DNA from: Streptomyces sp. DG2A-72
GTDB lineage: Bacteria > Actinomycetota > Actinomycetes > Streptomycetales > Streptomycetaceae
DNA length: 64,000 bases
Reading direction: 5' to 3'
Assembly: GCF_030499575.1 (NCBI RefSeq)
Contig: NZ_JASTLC010000001.1
Coordinates: 4,488,001 to 4,552,000 of the forward strand
How positions within the stretch are numbered: the stretch's first letter is position 1; every line of letters begins with the position of its first letter. This document shows, in pieces, positions 1-8,168 of the stretch. The translations under genes were made by a program, and so were the position numbers. Under the pieces are notes generated by a model. It did no database searches. It was given only the letters and a program-made list of their open reading frames with translations, and was not told the DNA's origin.

Positions 1-29
1 GCGGAGGGGAATGGTTGTACGGACGGTGC

Positions 30-50
30 GAGATTTGTGCGGGAAATCTC
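30..50 (-). terminator. Hairpin downstream of the first gene
   Basis: A perfect 7-bp stem, GAGATTT at 30-36 and AAATCTC at 44-50 with a 7-nt loop, lies just past the stop of the minus-strand gene at 79-948. An outer GC-rich pairing (GCGGAGGGG at the window start against the C-run near 56-65) may extend it. It is probably a transcription terminator. There is no clear U-tract, as is common in Streptomyces. Confidence 0.4.
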
Positions 51-78
51 AAGATCCCCCTCCGCCACAGGGTCGGGC

Positions 79-948
79 TTAGCGCACGCCGACGTAGTCG
101 CCGGTCGCGGTGGCCTTCCCGGTGCTGGAGATGCCCGCGAAGCTGAAGCGGTGGTGGCCGTCGACGGTCGCCTTCGTGGTCGTCTTCGCGGCGCCGCCGG
201 TGGTGGAGTAGATGCCCTTCACGGTGGAGTACGCGCTGGCGGTCGACGCACGGAACTGCAGCTGCAGCGACTGGCCGCTGAGGCCGACGTACGTGCCGGT
301 CTCCCAGTCGGCGCGGGTCAGCTTGCCGGAGACGGTGATGGTCTGGCCCGCGTTCACCGGCTCAGGCGCGGCGTCGGCGGTCAGCTTGGCGAGGCGCTGG
401 ACCTTGTGAGTCTTGTAGAAGTCGTTCCCGTAGACCTCGCCGTCGTTGGACGCGGCGGCCGCGGCGACGTGCCAGGTACCGGCCAGCGCGTTGGCGTACA
501 GCTCACCGATGCCGTCGCCGTTCAGACCGGGGGACGCCGTGATGGTGAGCTTGCAGTTCGACGTCGTCTCGCTGGTCGCCGTGCAGGTGGCCGTCTCCTC
601 GTTGGGCGGGAGCCAGCCGTCGGGGTTCTCGGGGTCCGTGCCGTACCAGAGGTCGATGTAGGCGTCCGCGATACCGCTGGAGTGGCTGGCGGTCAGGGAC
701 ACCTCGAAGGTCCTGACGGTGGTGGTGCCGAAGACGAGTGCCTTGCCGGAGTTGACGGTCACGTTGGACACCTCGGGCAGGGCCTGGGCGGCGAACCCGG
801 ACTTGGCCGAGGAGGCCCCGAATCCCTCCTGGACGCCCGGCCTGTCGATGCTCACGGCGCCCTGCACGTCGGCCTGCGCGGCCGGCACAGCAAGGGCGGA
901 CAGGGCCAGGGCGCCGGAGAGGGCAGCCACAGTGGCTCGTATACGCAT
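79..948 (-). CDS. Secreted hypothetical protein, DUF5707-like
   Basis: 289 residues. A classical Sec signal peptide starts at ATG 948 (MRIR, hydrophobic core, likely cleavage after AQA near residue 27), preceded by a GGGGAA ribosome site. The mature part is Thr/Ser/Ala-rich and looks like two beta-sandwich modules. The first (about 60-175) has one Cys pair (TATCTAT and SNCKL). The second (about 185-289) has the PEPVNAGQTITVSGKL stretch typical of Ig-like repeats in Streptomyces secreted proteins. I recall similar proteins labelled DUF5707 or calcium-binding protein, but no catalytic motif is visible and function is unknown. It is transcribed away from the toxin-like gene at 1149. Confidence 0.8.
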   Translation of the reverse strand: MRIRATVAALSGALALSALAVPAAQADVQGAVSIDRPGVQEGFGASSAKSGFAAQALPEVSNVTVNSGKALVFGTTTVRTFEVSLTASHSSGIADAYIDLWYGTDPENPDGWLPPNEETATCTATSETTSNCKLTITASPGLNGDGIGELYANALAGTWHVAAAAASNDGEVYGNDFYKTHKVQRLAKLTADAAPEPVNAGQTITVSGKLTRADWETGTYVGLSGQSLQLQFRASTASAYSTVKGIYSTTGGAAKTTTKATVDGHHRFSFAGISSTGKATATGDYVGVR

Positions 949-1097
949 GCGTTCCCCACGTCGTATGCGGACCCCGACACCGGTCGTTCCTCACGGCTCG
1001 TCGTCGGCGCGGGGCCCAAGTGATGGTGGAGCCTGTTGACTCCGGTGAGGAGATTCGCGGCGGTGGTGAAAGGTTGTACGGATACGGTGAAGTGATG

Positions 1098-1116
1098 TTT
1101 ACGAACTCACCGTAAA
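1098..1116. promoter_or_regulatory. Inverted repeat upstream of the toxin/immunity-like pair
   Basis: TTTACG (1098-1103) and CGTAAA (1111-1116) form an inverted repeat with a 7-bp spacer about 35 bp before the GTG at 1149, in a locally AT-richer stretch. It could be an operator or part of the promoter of the short operon. No regulator is encoded beside it. Confidence 0.3.
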
Positions 1117-1148
1117 TGAATGGGAGTTGAGCGGGAGGGGATGGCCAG

Positions 1149-1368
1149 GTGAACGACAAGAAGCTCGTCGAGAAGATCCGCGACCACCCCGAAAGGGTAC
1201 GGCCTGAACGGCACCTACTGCCCGAGCACTACCGGAACGCCCCCGATCGGGTTCCGGTACACGCACGCGAACATCGATCCGCGGTTCAGGGCGGCGGTCG
1301 AGGCCCGGATCCAGCATCTGCGGGAGCAGTACCCGGACGAGGACATCAGGGTGAGGTGGGACCACTGA
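1149..1368 (+). pseudogene. Frameshifted toxin-like small gene or C-terminal remnant
   Basis: GTG at 1149 follows a strong GGGAGGGG site (1133-1140) and encodes MNDKKLVEKIRDHP. The frame then runs on without homology-like character. Skipping one base after the CCC codon at about 1189-1192 restores an uninterrupted frame that reads KGYGLNGTY, PPIGFRYTHANIDP and YPDEDIRVRWDH and stops at 1366-1368. The rejoined product would be about 72 residues and resembles the C-terminal end of a polymorphic-toxin-type protein, though I cannot name the fold. The next gene overlaps its stop, as expected for a toxin/immunity pair. This could be a real +1 frameshift, gene decay or a sequencing error. Confidence 0.5.
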
Positions 1369-1736
1369 GCTACGAATTCGAAACGGCGGACCGGACCAGG
1401 ACCCTCTGGGACCCGGCACTCCGGGTGGGGCAGCTGTACGTGTCCCTCGCGCAGGGCGCCGGCGAGCAGCTGGGGCTGCCCACCGGGCTGACGCCCAATG
1501 AGCGCGGCGGCGCCGACGTCGACCTGGAGACGTTCCGGAAGTTCACTCAGGGCCTGTACGACGCTTACTGCTCCACCAGGAACTTCCTCATGCACGACCT
1601 GATGCGGGGCCTGCTACTTGCCTCGATCGTGATGCTGGAGAACGGCGGCGGCGCGATCACCCGCGTTCCGGAACGCGAGGCGGGACTCCTGACGGAGTAC
1701 GACGCCTACCAGCGCGGAATGTGGGTCGAGGACTGA
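1356..1736 (+). CDS. Immunity-like DUF6086-type protein
   Basis: 126 residues from GTG 1356 (VGPLSYEFE), a start that overlaps the stop of the toxin-like frame by 13 bp, so the two are probably translationally coupled. Landmarks are WDPALRVGQLYVSL, LGLPTGLTPNE and a long helix around MHDLMRGLLLASIVMLE. The pattern (a Trp-Asp-Pro start, then a mixed alpha/beta body) resembles Streptomyces DUF6086 proteins that I recall as predicted immunity proteins. The family assignment is tentative. The larger frame that begins at 1149 is the same frame by chance, because the upstream gene is frameshifted. Confidence 0.6.
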   Translation: MGPLSYEFETADRTRTLWDPALRVGQLYVSLAQGAGEQLGLPTGLTPNERGGADVDLETFRKFTQGLYDAYCSTRNFLMHDLMRGLLLASIVMLENGGGAITRVPEREAGLLTEYDAYQRGMWVED

Positions 1737-1751
1737 CAGAAGACCCAACAT

Positions 1752-1792
1752 GGCGGCTGCCCCACTGGAGTCTCTCCGCTGGGGCAGCCGCC
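1752..1792. terminator. Bidirectional terminator
   Basis: A perfect 13-bp stem, GGCGGCTGCCCCA (1752-1764) pairing with TGGGGCAGCCGCC (1780-1792), sits between the convergent immunity-like gene and the large ATPase gene. It should end transcription from both sides. Confidence 0.85.
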
Positions 1793-1798
1793 CAGTTC

Positions 1799-4700
1799 TC
1801 AGTCGAACCACCGATCCCGAGCCAACTCCTCCGTCCGCGAAGGATCCTCCAGCAGCGCCGCCACCTCGAACCGGCGAGGCCACTGCCGGGCCGCCCAAGC
1901 CAGACCCGCGGCGACGCCCTCAAGGGTCGAGGCGTGCAGGACGCCGTCGGTCGTCAGGCGCCAGTCGATCTCGACGCCGTCGACGACGAGTTCCTCGTGC
2001 TCGACGTACGACTCGGGTGTCCGCGCCCCCAACAGCACCCGCACCGAGTCCGGTACGGCGTGCTCCGTGCCCTCGGAGTCCACCGAGCCCGTCACGGACT
2101 CGCTCAGTCGCCGGACTTGGAACAGCTCGGCCAGTTCGGCGGCGCGGGAGGGGCGGACGGGGAGCAGGGGGACGCCGTCCGTGAAGGGGAGCAGGTCGGG
2201 GGAGTCGACCACGACCGCGTCGGCGGCGTCCACGACGGTCACCTCCCCGTCCATCACGGCCCGCAGGTCGTCCGGCAGGGTCACCTGCTCGGGGTCGAGG
2301 TCGGCCAACGCGCTGTACAGGGCGTGCAGTTGGGCGGCGGTGACCTCGCGGTCGGGGTCGGCCAAGCGGTCCAGCAGCTCGGCGGCGCCGCCCGGCTCGT
2401 CGAGCAGCGCGGACACCGACGTCCGTACGCCCAGCGCCCGCAGTACCTGCTCGTCCTCGAACCCGGTCGCGTCGGCCTCCTCGTACAGGCCGCGGAGGAG
2501 GGGGTCACCGCCCGCCGCCAGCAGACCGGCCGGGCGGCGGCCGTCCAGGACCGGGTTTCCGCGCAGCCACCATGCGGTGTAGGGACGTACGACCTCGTGG
2601 GTGCCGTCCGGGAGGAGGATCCGGACCGGCTGGACGATCGCGTCGCGCAAGGGGGGTTGCGAGAGGAGCGCCAGCGCCTGGGGCCAGCGGTCGTCGTCGA
2701 TCAAGTCCAGGTCGCGTACTGCTACCAGCTCTGTGGCGACCGGCGGGACCGGCGTGTCCGGGAAGCGGTCCAGGATGTCCTCGCACCAGACGTCCACCGC
2801 GTCCAGCAGTCCAGCGTCGTCGGGTTCGGCGAAGTCGCCCTCGCGCGGCTCCAGTTCGTCCGGGTCCAGCACCACGTCCGTGGCCCGTACGAGCGCGAAA
2901 CCGGCCAGTACTCCGCAGGCCGCCAGCGGCTGCTCGCCCCACTTCTCGGCCAGCTCGGCGTCCACGGTGGCGAGTTCGCCCTCCCGCATGACCTGGTGGA
3001 AGGGGCTGCCGGGGAAGACGAGTTCACCGGCGGGCACCAACTCCCCCTCCTCGTCGGGCAATGCCAGCGCGCCGAGCCACGGCTCGTCGCCGGGCTCCAG
3101 CCCGGCGTCCCGGACGAGCGCGAGGACGGCGTCCGCCAGCTCCTCGGCGTCGAGGGCGGCGTCCTCCTCCCAGGAGATCCCGCCGTCCTCGTCCAGGGAG
3201 GCGGCGACGGCGGCCCGTACCTGAGGGGTGGTGAGCACGGCGCGCGGGGTCGCGGGGAGCGCGCCCAGCTTCTCCAGGAGGGGATGCGCGCCGTCCGGGT
3301 GGGCGACCTTGAGGCCGAGCCGGGCGAGCATCTCCGGGTCGATACGGGAGGCGTCCGGGGTGGGGAGCAGGACCTGCCGGGGGCCGATCGTCGTACGGCC
3401 GTCGGCGAGCGGCACGGGGAGGCCGGAGAGGCGATCCGGGTCGACGCCCGCGAGGCTGTCGTACAGCCGCCGCCACCAGTTCGGCTCCTTCTCCAGCCCG
3501 GCGAGGCGGTCGATCGCGTCGGTCAGCGGGACCCGCGCGACGCCCAACGTCCGCAGCTCCACCCGCCGTTCGAGCCCGGCTGGCAGCAGCGTGGGCAGCA
3601 CCTCGGCCAGCACGCGCACGGTGTCGGCGCCGGCGCCCTCGACGATCTCGGCGTCACGGGGGCGGAGCGACTCGGGCAGCTCGTCGTCCTCCGTGCCGTG
3701 GACCGCGGGGGGCAGGAAGGACGTACGGGGCAGCCGCTGGAGGATCGCCTGGCGCAGTGCCCCGTCCAGTTCGCCCTTGCCGAGCGGGCCGGGGACGAGG
3801 CCGATGATGCCGGTGCTCACCGGGCGCCAGCCGGCGAGCAGCTCGGCGTACGCGTCCGCCGCCTGCTCCACGAGGAAGTCGGTCAGCGGGCCGGGTGCCG
3901 CGTGTCGCCGGGTGGTGTCGAGGGGGAAGGAGGCGATGAGCAGGGCGGGGACGCCGAGGGGCTCGTCGCTGGGGGTGGGGGCGTGGACGACGGCGCTGGT
4001 GCGCGGGCGGGCCGGGGAGCCGTCGCTGTCGACCGGGACGGCCCAGGTGACGGACCAGTGCGGGCGCAGGCGCTCTTCGGTGGGCCGGTCGGCAAGCAGT
4101 TCGGGCGCGAGCGGCCCGTGCGCGGCGACCGTACGCCACCGGGTCGTGCCCTCCCTGGAGTCCTCTACGACCGTCAGGGCGCCCTCGGTGCGGCGGCGCA
4201 GGGTGCGGACGTCCTCGGTCTCGATCACGACCTCTTCGAGGCCGGGCAGGGCCAGGAGGAGGGCGTCGTCGACGGCGTGCAGCAGGCGCTCGGCGAGGTC
4301 GGCGGCGGCCGTGTCGCGCAAGGGCAGGATGACGACGGTGTCGTACGGGTCGGGGGCGGTGCCCTCGGCGGCGAACGGGAGACGGAGGAGCGGGACGTGG
4401 CCGTCGCGCCGGCGGATCTCGTCCCCGAGTCCGGGACTGTGCCGTGCGGTCTCCGCGGACAGCTCGCGTGCCTCGGCGAGGGACCAGCGGACGCCGCCGT
4501 GCCGGCCGACGACCGCGGGCTCGTCGGTGACGGCGAGGACGGCGGCGAAACCGACGCCGAAGCGGCCGATCGCCGTTTCCGCGGTCTCGCGCTTGGCGGA
4601 GGCGCGGAGCGTGGCGAGGGACTCGACGCCGGCCGCGTCGAGGGGCGCGCCGGTGTTGGCGGCGAACAGGACTCCGTCGCGGAGGGTGAGCCGGAGCCGT

Positions 4701-4918
4701 CCGGGTACGCCTGCCCTGGCCGCGGCGTCGGCGGCGTTCTGAGCGAGCTCGACGACAAGACGGTCCCGGTAGCCGCCGAGGACGAGATCTTCCTCGGCGT
4801 TGGCGTCCTCACGGAACCGGGCCGGGCTGGTCGCCCACGCGTCCAGCACTCCGCGCCGCAGACGAGCCGTCCCGAAGGGGTCCGCGCCTTCGGCGGCCGG
4901 CCGCACGAACTTGCTCAC
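1799..4918 (-). CDS. Sacsin/Hsp90-type N-terminal ATP-binding protein
   Basis: 1,039 residues. I chose GTG 4918 (VSKFVRPAAEG) because AGGAGAGACAAC gives an ideal ribosome site; the upstream ATG at 4933 has none. The N-terminal 200 residues are a GHKL ATPase: N-box VVELAQNAADAA, then FAANTGAPLD, then GRFGVGFAAVL. This arrangement is named sacsin N-terminal ATP-binding-like in actinomycetes. The remaining 800 residues are acidic and Leu-rich with no catalytic motif visible; they probably form a helical repeat scaffold. Role unknown, possibly chaperone-like. It stands alone between a terminator and a GNAT gene. It is distinct from the caspase-linked GHKL protein at 27285. Confidence 0.85.
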   Translation of the reverse strand: MSKFVRPAAEGADPFGTARLRRGVLDAWATSPARFREDANAEEDLVLGGYRDRLVVELAQNAADAAARAGVPGRLRLTLRDGVLFAANTGAPLDAAGVESLATLRASAKRETAETAIGRFGVGFAAVLAVTDEPAVVGRHGGVRWSLAEARELSAETARHSPGLGDEIRRRDGHVPLLRLPFAAEGTAPDPYDTVVILPLRDTAAADLAERLLHAVDDALLLALPGLEEVVIETEDVRTLRRRTEGALTVVEDSREGTTRWRTVAAHGPLAPELLADRPTEERLRPHWSVTWAVPVDSDGSPARPRTSAVVHAPTPSDEPLGVPALLIASFPLDTTRRHAAPGPLTDFLVEQAADAYAELLAGWRPVSTGIIGLVPGPLGKGELDGALRQAILQRLPRTSFLPPAVHGTEDDELPESLRPRDAEIVEGAGADTVRVLAEVLPTLLPAGLERRVELRTLGVARVPLTDAIDRLAGLEKEPNWWRRLYDSLAGVDPDRLSGLPVPLADGRTTIGPRQVLLPTPDASRIDPEMLARLGLKVAHPDGAHPLLEKLGALPATPRAVLTTPQVRAAVAASLDEDGGISWEEDAALDAEELADAVLALVRDAGLEPGDEPWLGALALPDEEGELVPAGELVFPGSPFHQVMREGELATVDAELAEKWGEQPLAACGVLAGFALVRATDVVLDPDELEPREGDFAEPDDAGLLDAVDVWCEDILDRFPDTPVPPVATELVAVRDLDLIDDDRWPQALALLSQPPLRDAIVQPVRILLPDGTHEVVRPYTAWWLRGNPVLDGRRPAGLLAAGGDPLLRGLYEEADATGFEDEQVLRALGVRTSVSALLDEPGGAAELLDRLADPDREVTAAQLHALYSALADLDPEQVTLPDDLRAVMDGEVTVVDAADAVVVDSPDLLPFTDGVPLLPVRPSRAAELAELFQVRRLSESVTGSVDSEGTEHAVPDSVRVLLGARTPESYVEHEELVVDGVEIDWRLTTDGVLHASTLEGVAAGLAWAARQWPRRFEVAALLEDPSRTEELARDRWFD

Positions 4919-5051
4919 GTTGTCTCTCCTCATCGGCCCTCATCAGCGTGAGGATGAAGGTATCGCGCGATGCGGACGCCGCGGTTCGCCGTCCAGTCAT
5001 CAGCCTGATGAGGGGTCGCCGCGCGGACGCTCCTCCGCAGCCTGAGGGGCG

Positions 5052-5582
5052 TCAGACCGCGGCGTCCAGGCTGAGGCGCATGCGTACGTAGTTCGCGTCA
5101 CCCGGGCCGGGCCGATGGTGTCCGTCCGGCTTCCAGCCGTGTCGGGCGTAGAAGACCTGGGCTCGGCTGTTGCGCTCCCATGCCCCCAGTACGCCCGAGG
5201 AGAGGGACGCGTCGCGGAGGAAGCTCACGAATGCGGCGTGCAGGTGGCTGCCAACGCCTTGTCCCCACAGACCGGGGCGGACGTGGATCTGGTAGAGCTG
5301 ACCCACTGTGGTGGCATCGACGCCGGCTTCGCAGGGTGGGCCCATCGACAGGATCCCCACCATCTCGCCGCCTCGTTCCGCGCACAGCACGGTCCTGTCG
5401 TCCCTACGGACGGCACGCATCCAGCTCTCCCGCCGATCAGAGCGCGCGCCGGAGGACGTGAGCTCCGCATCCGACAGCCCGCCTGCCTGGTAGTACGCCG
5501 CACGGGCCAGAGTGTGCAGGTCGGTGATCCTGTCCACGTCGCCGACGCTCGCCGCCCGCAGGAGTGTCCGGGAAGTCGTCAC
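5052..5582 (-). CDS. GNAT-family N-acetyltransferase
   Basis: 176 residues from GTG 5582 (VTTSRTLLRAAS), supported by GAAGGGC nine bases upstream. The longer frame to 5693 would run into the DUF397 gene. A typical GNAT layout is visible: an N-terminal helix (VDRITDLHTLARAAYY), strand GEMVGILSMGP, strand YQIHVRP, the acetyl-CoA loop LWGQGVGSHLH (Q-x-x-G-x-G), and the C-terminal NSRAQVFYARHGWKPDG motif. It transfers acetyl from acetyl-CoA to an unknown amine. The gap to the upstream DUF397 gene is only 10 bp, so it may be read from the same transcript. Confidence 0.85.
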   Translation of the reverse strand: MTTSRTLLRAASVGDVDRITDLHTLARAAYYQAGGLSDAELTSSGARSDRRESWMRAVRRDDRTVLCAERGGEMVGILSMGPPCEAGVDATTVGQLYQIHVRPGLWGQGVGSHLHAAFVSFLRDASLSSGVLGAWERNSRAQVFYARHGWKPDGHHRPGPGDANYVRMRLSLDAAV

Positions 5583-5592
5583 TTGCAGCCCT

Positions 5593-5811
5593 TCAGATCC
5601 GGGAACTCCGTGAGGCGTACGGCACGAAGTCGGCCCAGGCCTCCGGGGTGGGGGTGCGGCGGGGGCCGTCGGCGTGCTTGGAGTCGCGGACATGGATGGT
5701 GCGGGGCGCTTCCGCGATCTCGACGCAGGACTCGCCGTTGGTGCCGCCGCTATAGCTGCTCTTGAACCACGCCAGTTCGGAGGCGTCCCCAGGGGAGGCC
5801 TTGCGGATCAT
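5593..5811 (-). CDS. DUF397 protein
   Basis: 72 residues from ATG 5811, with GGGAG upstream. It has the two family hallmarks: LAWFKSSYSGG near the start and VRDSKHADGP in the middle, followed by EAWADFVPYA. DUF397 genes usually follow an XRE/Scr1-type regulator with a 4-bp overlap and act with it as a putative toxin-like partner (compare 38191). Here the ATGA overlap with the upstream frame survives, but that regulator is only a fragment, so this looks like an orphaned partner. Confidence 0.9.
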   Translation of the reverse strand: MIRKASPGDASELAWFKSSYSGGTNGESCVEIAEAPRTIHVRDSKHADGPRRTPTPEAWADFVPYASRSSRI

Positions 5812-6074
5812 GTTTCTCCCAGCAGTTGTTCGATGAAGGCCGGCGACTTCCGTGGCGGGAGGGCCTGCGCCCGGATGGTGCCAGATTGCAGCTCCAGGAT
5901 GCGGAGATGCCTCGGCTCGGAGCCGGGCCGACCGTTGAACAGGCCGTCGGCGCGCCCCACCGCCGTACCGTCCGGGAACTTCAGCAACTCGATCCTTCCA
6001 TCCAGCCATGCCGACGAACACCGAGGCCCATGCTGCTGTCGCCACACCATTGTGAAGACCGATTGCCGGGCCAA
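5808..6074 (-). pseudogene. Truncated regulator fragment upstream of DUF397
   Basis: An 88-residue frame whose TGA overlaps the DUF397 ATG (ATGA at 5808-5811), the spacing seen between Scr1-family XRE regulators and DUF397. Only a possible C-terminal part is present (FPDGTAVGRADGLF, then LRILELQSGTIRAQAL, PPRKSPAFIEQLL). There is no HTH and no ligand domain. It looks like the 3' stub of a regulator whose front has been lost. The start at 6074 is arbitrary. Confidence 0.45.
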
Positions 6075-6281
6075 ACGAGCGGTCCTCGATCACGGCCCGC
6101 GCATGCACCGGCGTCTGCAACTGCGAAGGCTGCGAAGGCTGCGACCGCGCCTTCCGCTCACCGACCCCCGGACGCTGCCATGACTGCCGCACTCCCGTTG
6201 CCACCACCGCCTGAGACCGTTCTGTCCGGTTCCCTGCCCTCGGGCCGGATGATCTGGCCTGGGCACCCTCTGGAGGACACC

Positions 6282-6478
6282 ATGAGCACTCAGGCCGGCG
6301 CAACGGGGCGCCGCTGACCTGGGCCAGGGACATCGAGATCGCCCGTCGGCCCGACCTGTCCGTCCGCTACACCCGGGCGAAGAGCGACCTGGAACATGAG
6401 GATCCGGCCCAGGCGCAGGCAGCTCTGCGCGACCTCAGTGCGGTCCTGGACGAAGCCATGAAGGCAGTCCGCGGGTGA
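6282..6478 (+). pseudogene. Frameshifted antitoxin-like small gene
   Basis: ATG 6282, preceded by GGAGGACACC, encodes MSTQAG and then hits a stop at 6317. A one-base change of frame near 6300 opens a frame reading NGAPLTWARDIEIARRPDL, then a charged helix (LEHEDPAQAQAALRDL) to a stop at 6476-6478. The joined product is about 65 residues, helical and acidic, like the first gene of a small toxin-antitoxin pair. The GTGA overlap with the next frame at 6475 supports a former operon. Family not identified. Confidence 0.45.
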
Positions 6479-6748
6479 GCTGGAAAGGGGAGTACGCCTT
6501 CGGAGCCGAGGAAGCCGCCCGTACCGCTCCGCCAGGATTCCTGGCCGCTGTGGAACGTAAGGCGAGCGAACTGGTCGGGCTGCCGAAGCTTTCCATGTCC
6601 ACGGCCGATCCCATCGCCGAACTCACCGCACGAGGCCTGAGCAGCAACCGCCGGGCCGGTGCCGCGCCCAGGGCCCCGCCGAAGACACATCCTGCTCGGG
6701 CTGGAGCCAAGACCTGTGCTGCCTGCCAGCCAGGTGACCGCCCTGTGA
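6475..6748 (+). pseudogene. Decayed toxin-like gene
   Basis: GTG 6475 overlaps the preceding stop (GTGA). It encodes VSWKGEYAFGAEEAARTAPPG and an amphipathic helix to SELV at about 6576. From there a second frame reads RAAEAFHVHGRSH, and after about 6658 a third reads VPRPGPRRRHILLGL to a stop at 6746-6748. Each segment has protein-like composition, so this is most simply a RelE-like or other small-toxin gene broken by two frameshifts. The long open frame to 6981 is an artefact of the shift. Confidence 0.4.
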
Positions 6749-6777
6749 GGTCTGCCTCTCACCCACCGCGCCCAAAG

Positions 6778-7704
6778 CTACGAGTGTCCCAACTCCACGG
6801 ACTCCTCGTCCGCCCCGACCGGCACCGACCCGGAATCCGGGGAGGGCCGCAGCGGGAAGGGGTCGACTCGGGTCTCGTCGATGACCGGCGGGGCCGGCCG
6901 CGGCGGCTTGGGCATGACCGCCGCCTCCGAGTGGCCGCCGCAGCCGTAGGCGAGGGACACGACGTGGCCGTCCGCGGGTGAGAACTCGTTCGCGCACACC
7001 CCGAAGGCCTGTCCCATCGCCCCGCCGATCGGCGCGAGGAAGCCGCAGCTCACGCAGGACGCCGGTGCCGCCTGGGCCATCGCGGTCTTGGGGCCGTACG
7101 CCTCCTCCCAGCGGTCGGCGGCGACATGCAGGCCGTAGCGGGACAGGACGCGGGCCCGGCGCATGCCGAGTTCCTCCGCGACCGACGCGATCGAGCCGCG
7201 CGAGGGCGCCACGGAGAAGTTCGCCGGCGGGCCCGCCGTCACCTCCGCGTCCTCCGCCTCGACCAGCTCGGCCATCTCGTGCAACACGGCGGAGTTGGGC
7301 GGCGGCTCGTCCTCGCCGGAGTAGCCGGGCTCCAGACGCAGATCCTCCGCGTCGGTGGGGAGCAGATCGCCGGGGCCCATGTCGCCGGGGCGCAGCCGCT
7401 CGCTCCACGGCACCCACTCGGGGGCCAGCAGCGCGTCCGGGCCGGGGAGCAGCACCACCTCGTCCAGCGTGACGAACTTGGCGCGGGAGGCGCGCGCCAC
7501 CGTGACGGCCCAGCGCCAGCCGCGGTATCCGAGCTCCTTGCACTCGAAGAAGTGCGTGACGACCCGGTCGCCTTCCGACACCAGCCCCGCGTGCTCGCCG
7601 ACGACGCCGGGCGCGGCGGCCTCCTCGGCGGCGGCACGGGCGAGGTCGACGGCCTCGGCACACAGGCGGTCGGGGGTGCGGCTTCGCGTGATCGCTGCGC
7701 TCAC
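6778..7704 (-). CDS. DUF3027 protein
   Basis: 308 residues from GTG 7704 (VSAAITRSRTPDRLC), with GGAGAG upstream; the frame open to 7881 lacks a ribosome site. It matches the actinobacterial DUF3027 family: VTHFFECKELGYRGWRWAVTVARA, LLPGPDALLAPEWVPW, then a second part with SRYGLHVAADRWEEAYGP and the Cys pair CVSCGFLAPIGG. The C-terminus is Pro-rich and acidic. Function unknown; the paired cysteines and tryptophans suggest a binding protein rather than an enzyme. It is divergent from the MFS gene at 8169. Confidence 0.85.
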   Translation of the reverse strand: MSAAITRSRTPDRLCAEAVDLARAAAEEAAAPGVVGEHAGLVSEGDRVVTHFFECKELGYRGWRWAVTVARASRAKFVTLDEVVLLPGPDALLAPEWVPWSERLRPGDMGPGDLLPTDAEDLRLEPGYSGEDEPPPNSAVLHEMAELVEAEDAEVTAGPPANFSVAPSRGSIASVAEELGMRRARVLSRYGLHVAADRWEEAYGPKTAMAQAAPASCVSCGFLAPIGGAMGQAFGVCANEFSPADGHVVSLAYGCGGHSEAAVMPKPPRPAPPVIDETRVDPFPLRPSPDSGSVPVGADEESVELGHS

Positions 7705-8168
7705 TGGTATCGCTTCTCTCCTACGCCAGTCTCTCGGGTGCGCCTTTGCCTGAAGGCGGTCGGGCGGAACGGAGCGGACCTTGGGGCCGCGTCGACGTCC
7801 GCGCCCGATCGTGCTCGGGCGCACCTGCTCCATCCATTCTGCGGGATGACCGAGAGGCGCGCGGCCGAGAACGTTCGCCACGACGCGCTACGCACGCTAC
7901 CTGTTCGCTGGCGCTGGGCCTACACCGACGTTGAGTTTCCGTGGGCTCTTCGGACACGGGGGTGTTTGATGCGCCTTCTGACGTGCCAGGACCTGCCGTC
8001 GGGCGGGTACTGCGCCGTGAGGGCTGGTCGCGCCCCGCGGCGGAGCCGCTGATCGATACAGCCCCGCGCCCCTTTGGGGCGCTTCCAGAAACCGTCGGTG
8101 TGCAAAAGTGCGGCGCCATCCGTGCCGTAACCGCACTACCCGTACCCATCTCGGGGCACTATGGCGGA
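7705..8168. other. Intergenic region with divergent promoters
   Basis: 464 bp between the DUF3027 and MFS starts. I see no convincing gene here; the open frames lack ribosome sites and family resemblance. It contains one copy of the dispersed hairpin repeat (8021-8093). The stretch 8094-8168 presumably carries the MFS promoter. Confidence 0.6.
8021..8093 (-). repeat. Dispersed intergenic hairpin repeat, copy A
   Basis: GGCTGGTCGCGCCCCGCGGC, a GCGGAGCCGC-type stem, GATACAGCCCCGCG, then CGCCCCTTTGGGGCGC. Inverted relative to the copies at 9600 and 17127. A family of at least eight copies occurs in this window. Confidence 0.75.

Noticed and set aside
1721..4951. Long plus-strand open frame of over 1,000 codons opposite the sacsin-like gene
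   Set aside because: Antisense shadow of a high-GC gene: Gly/Arg/Val/Gln-biased composition, no ribosome site and no family resemblance, while the opposite strand has intact ATPase motifs.
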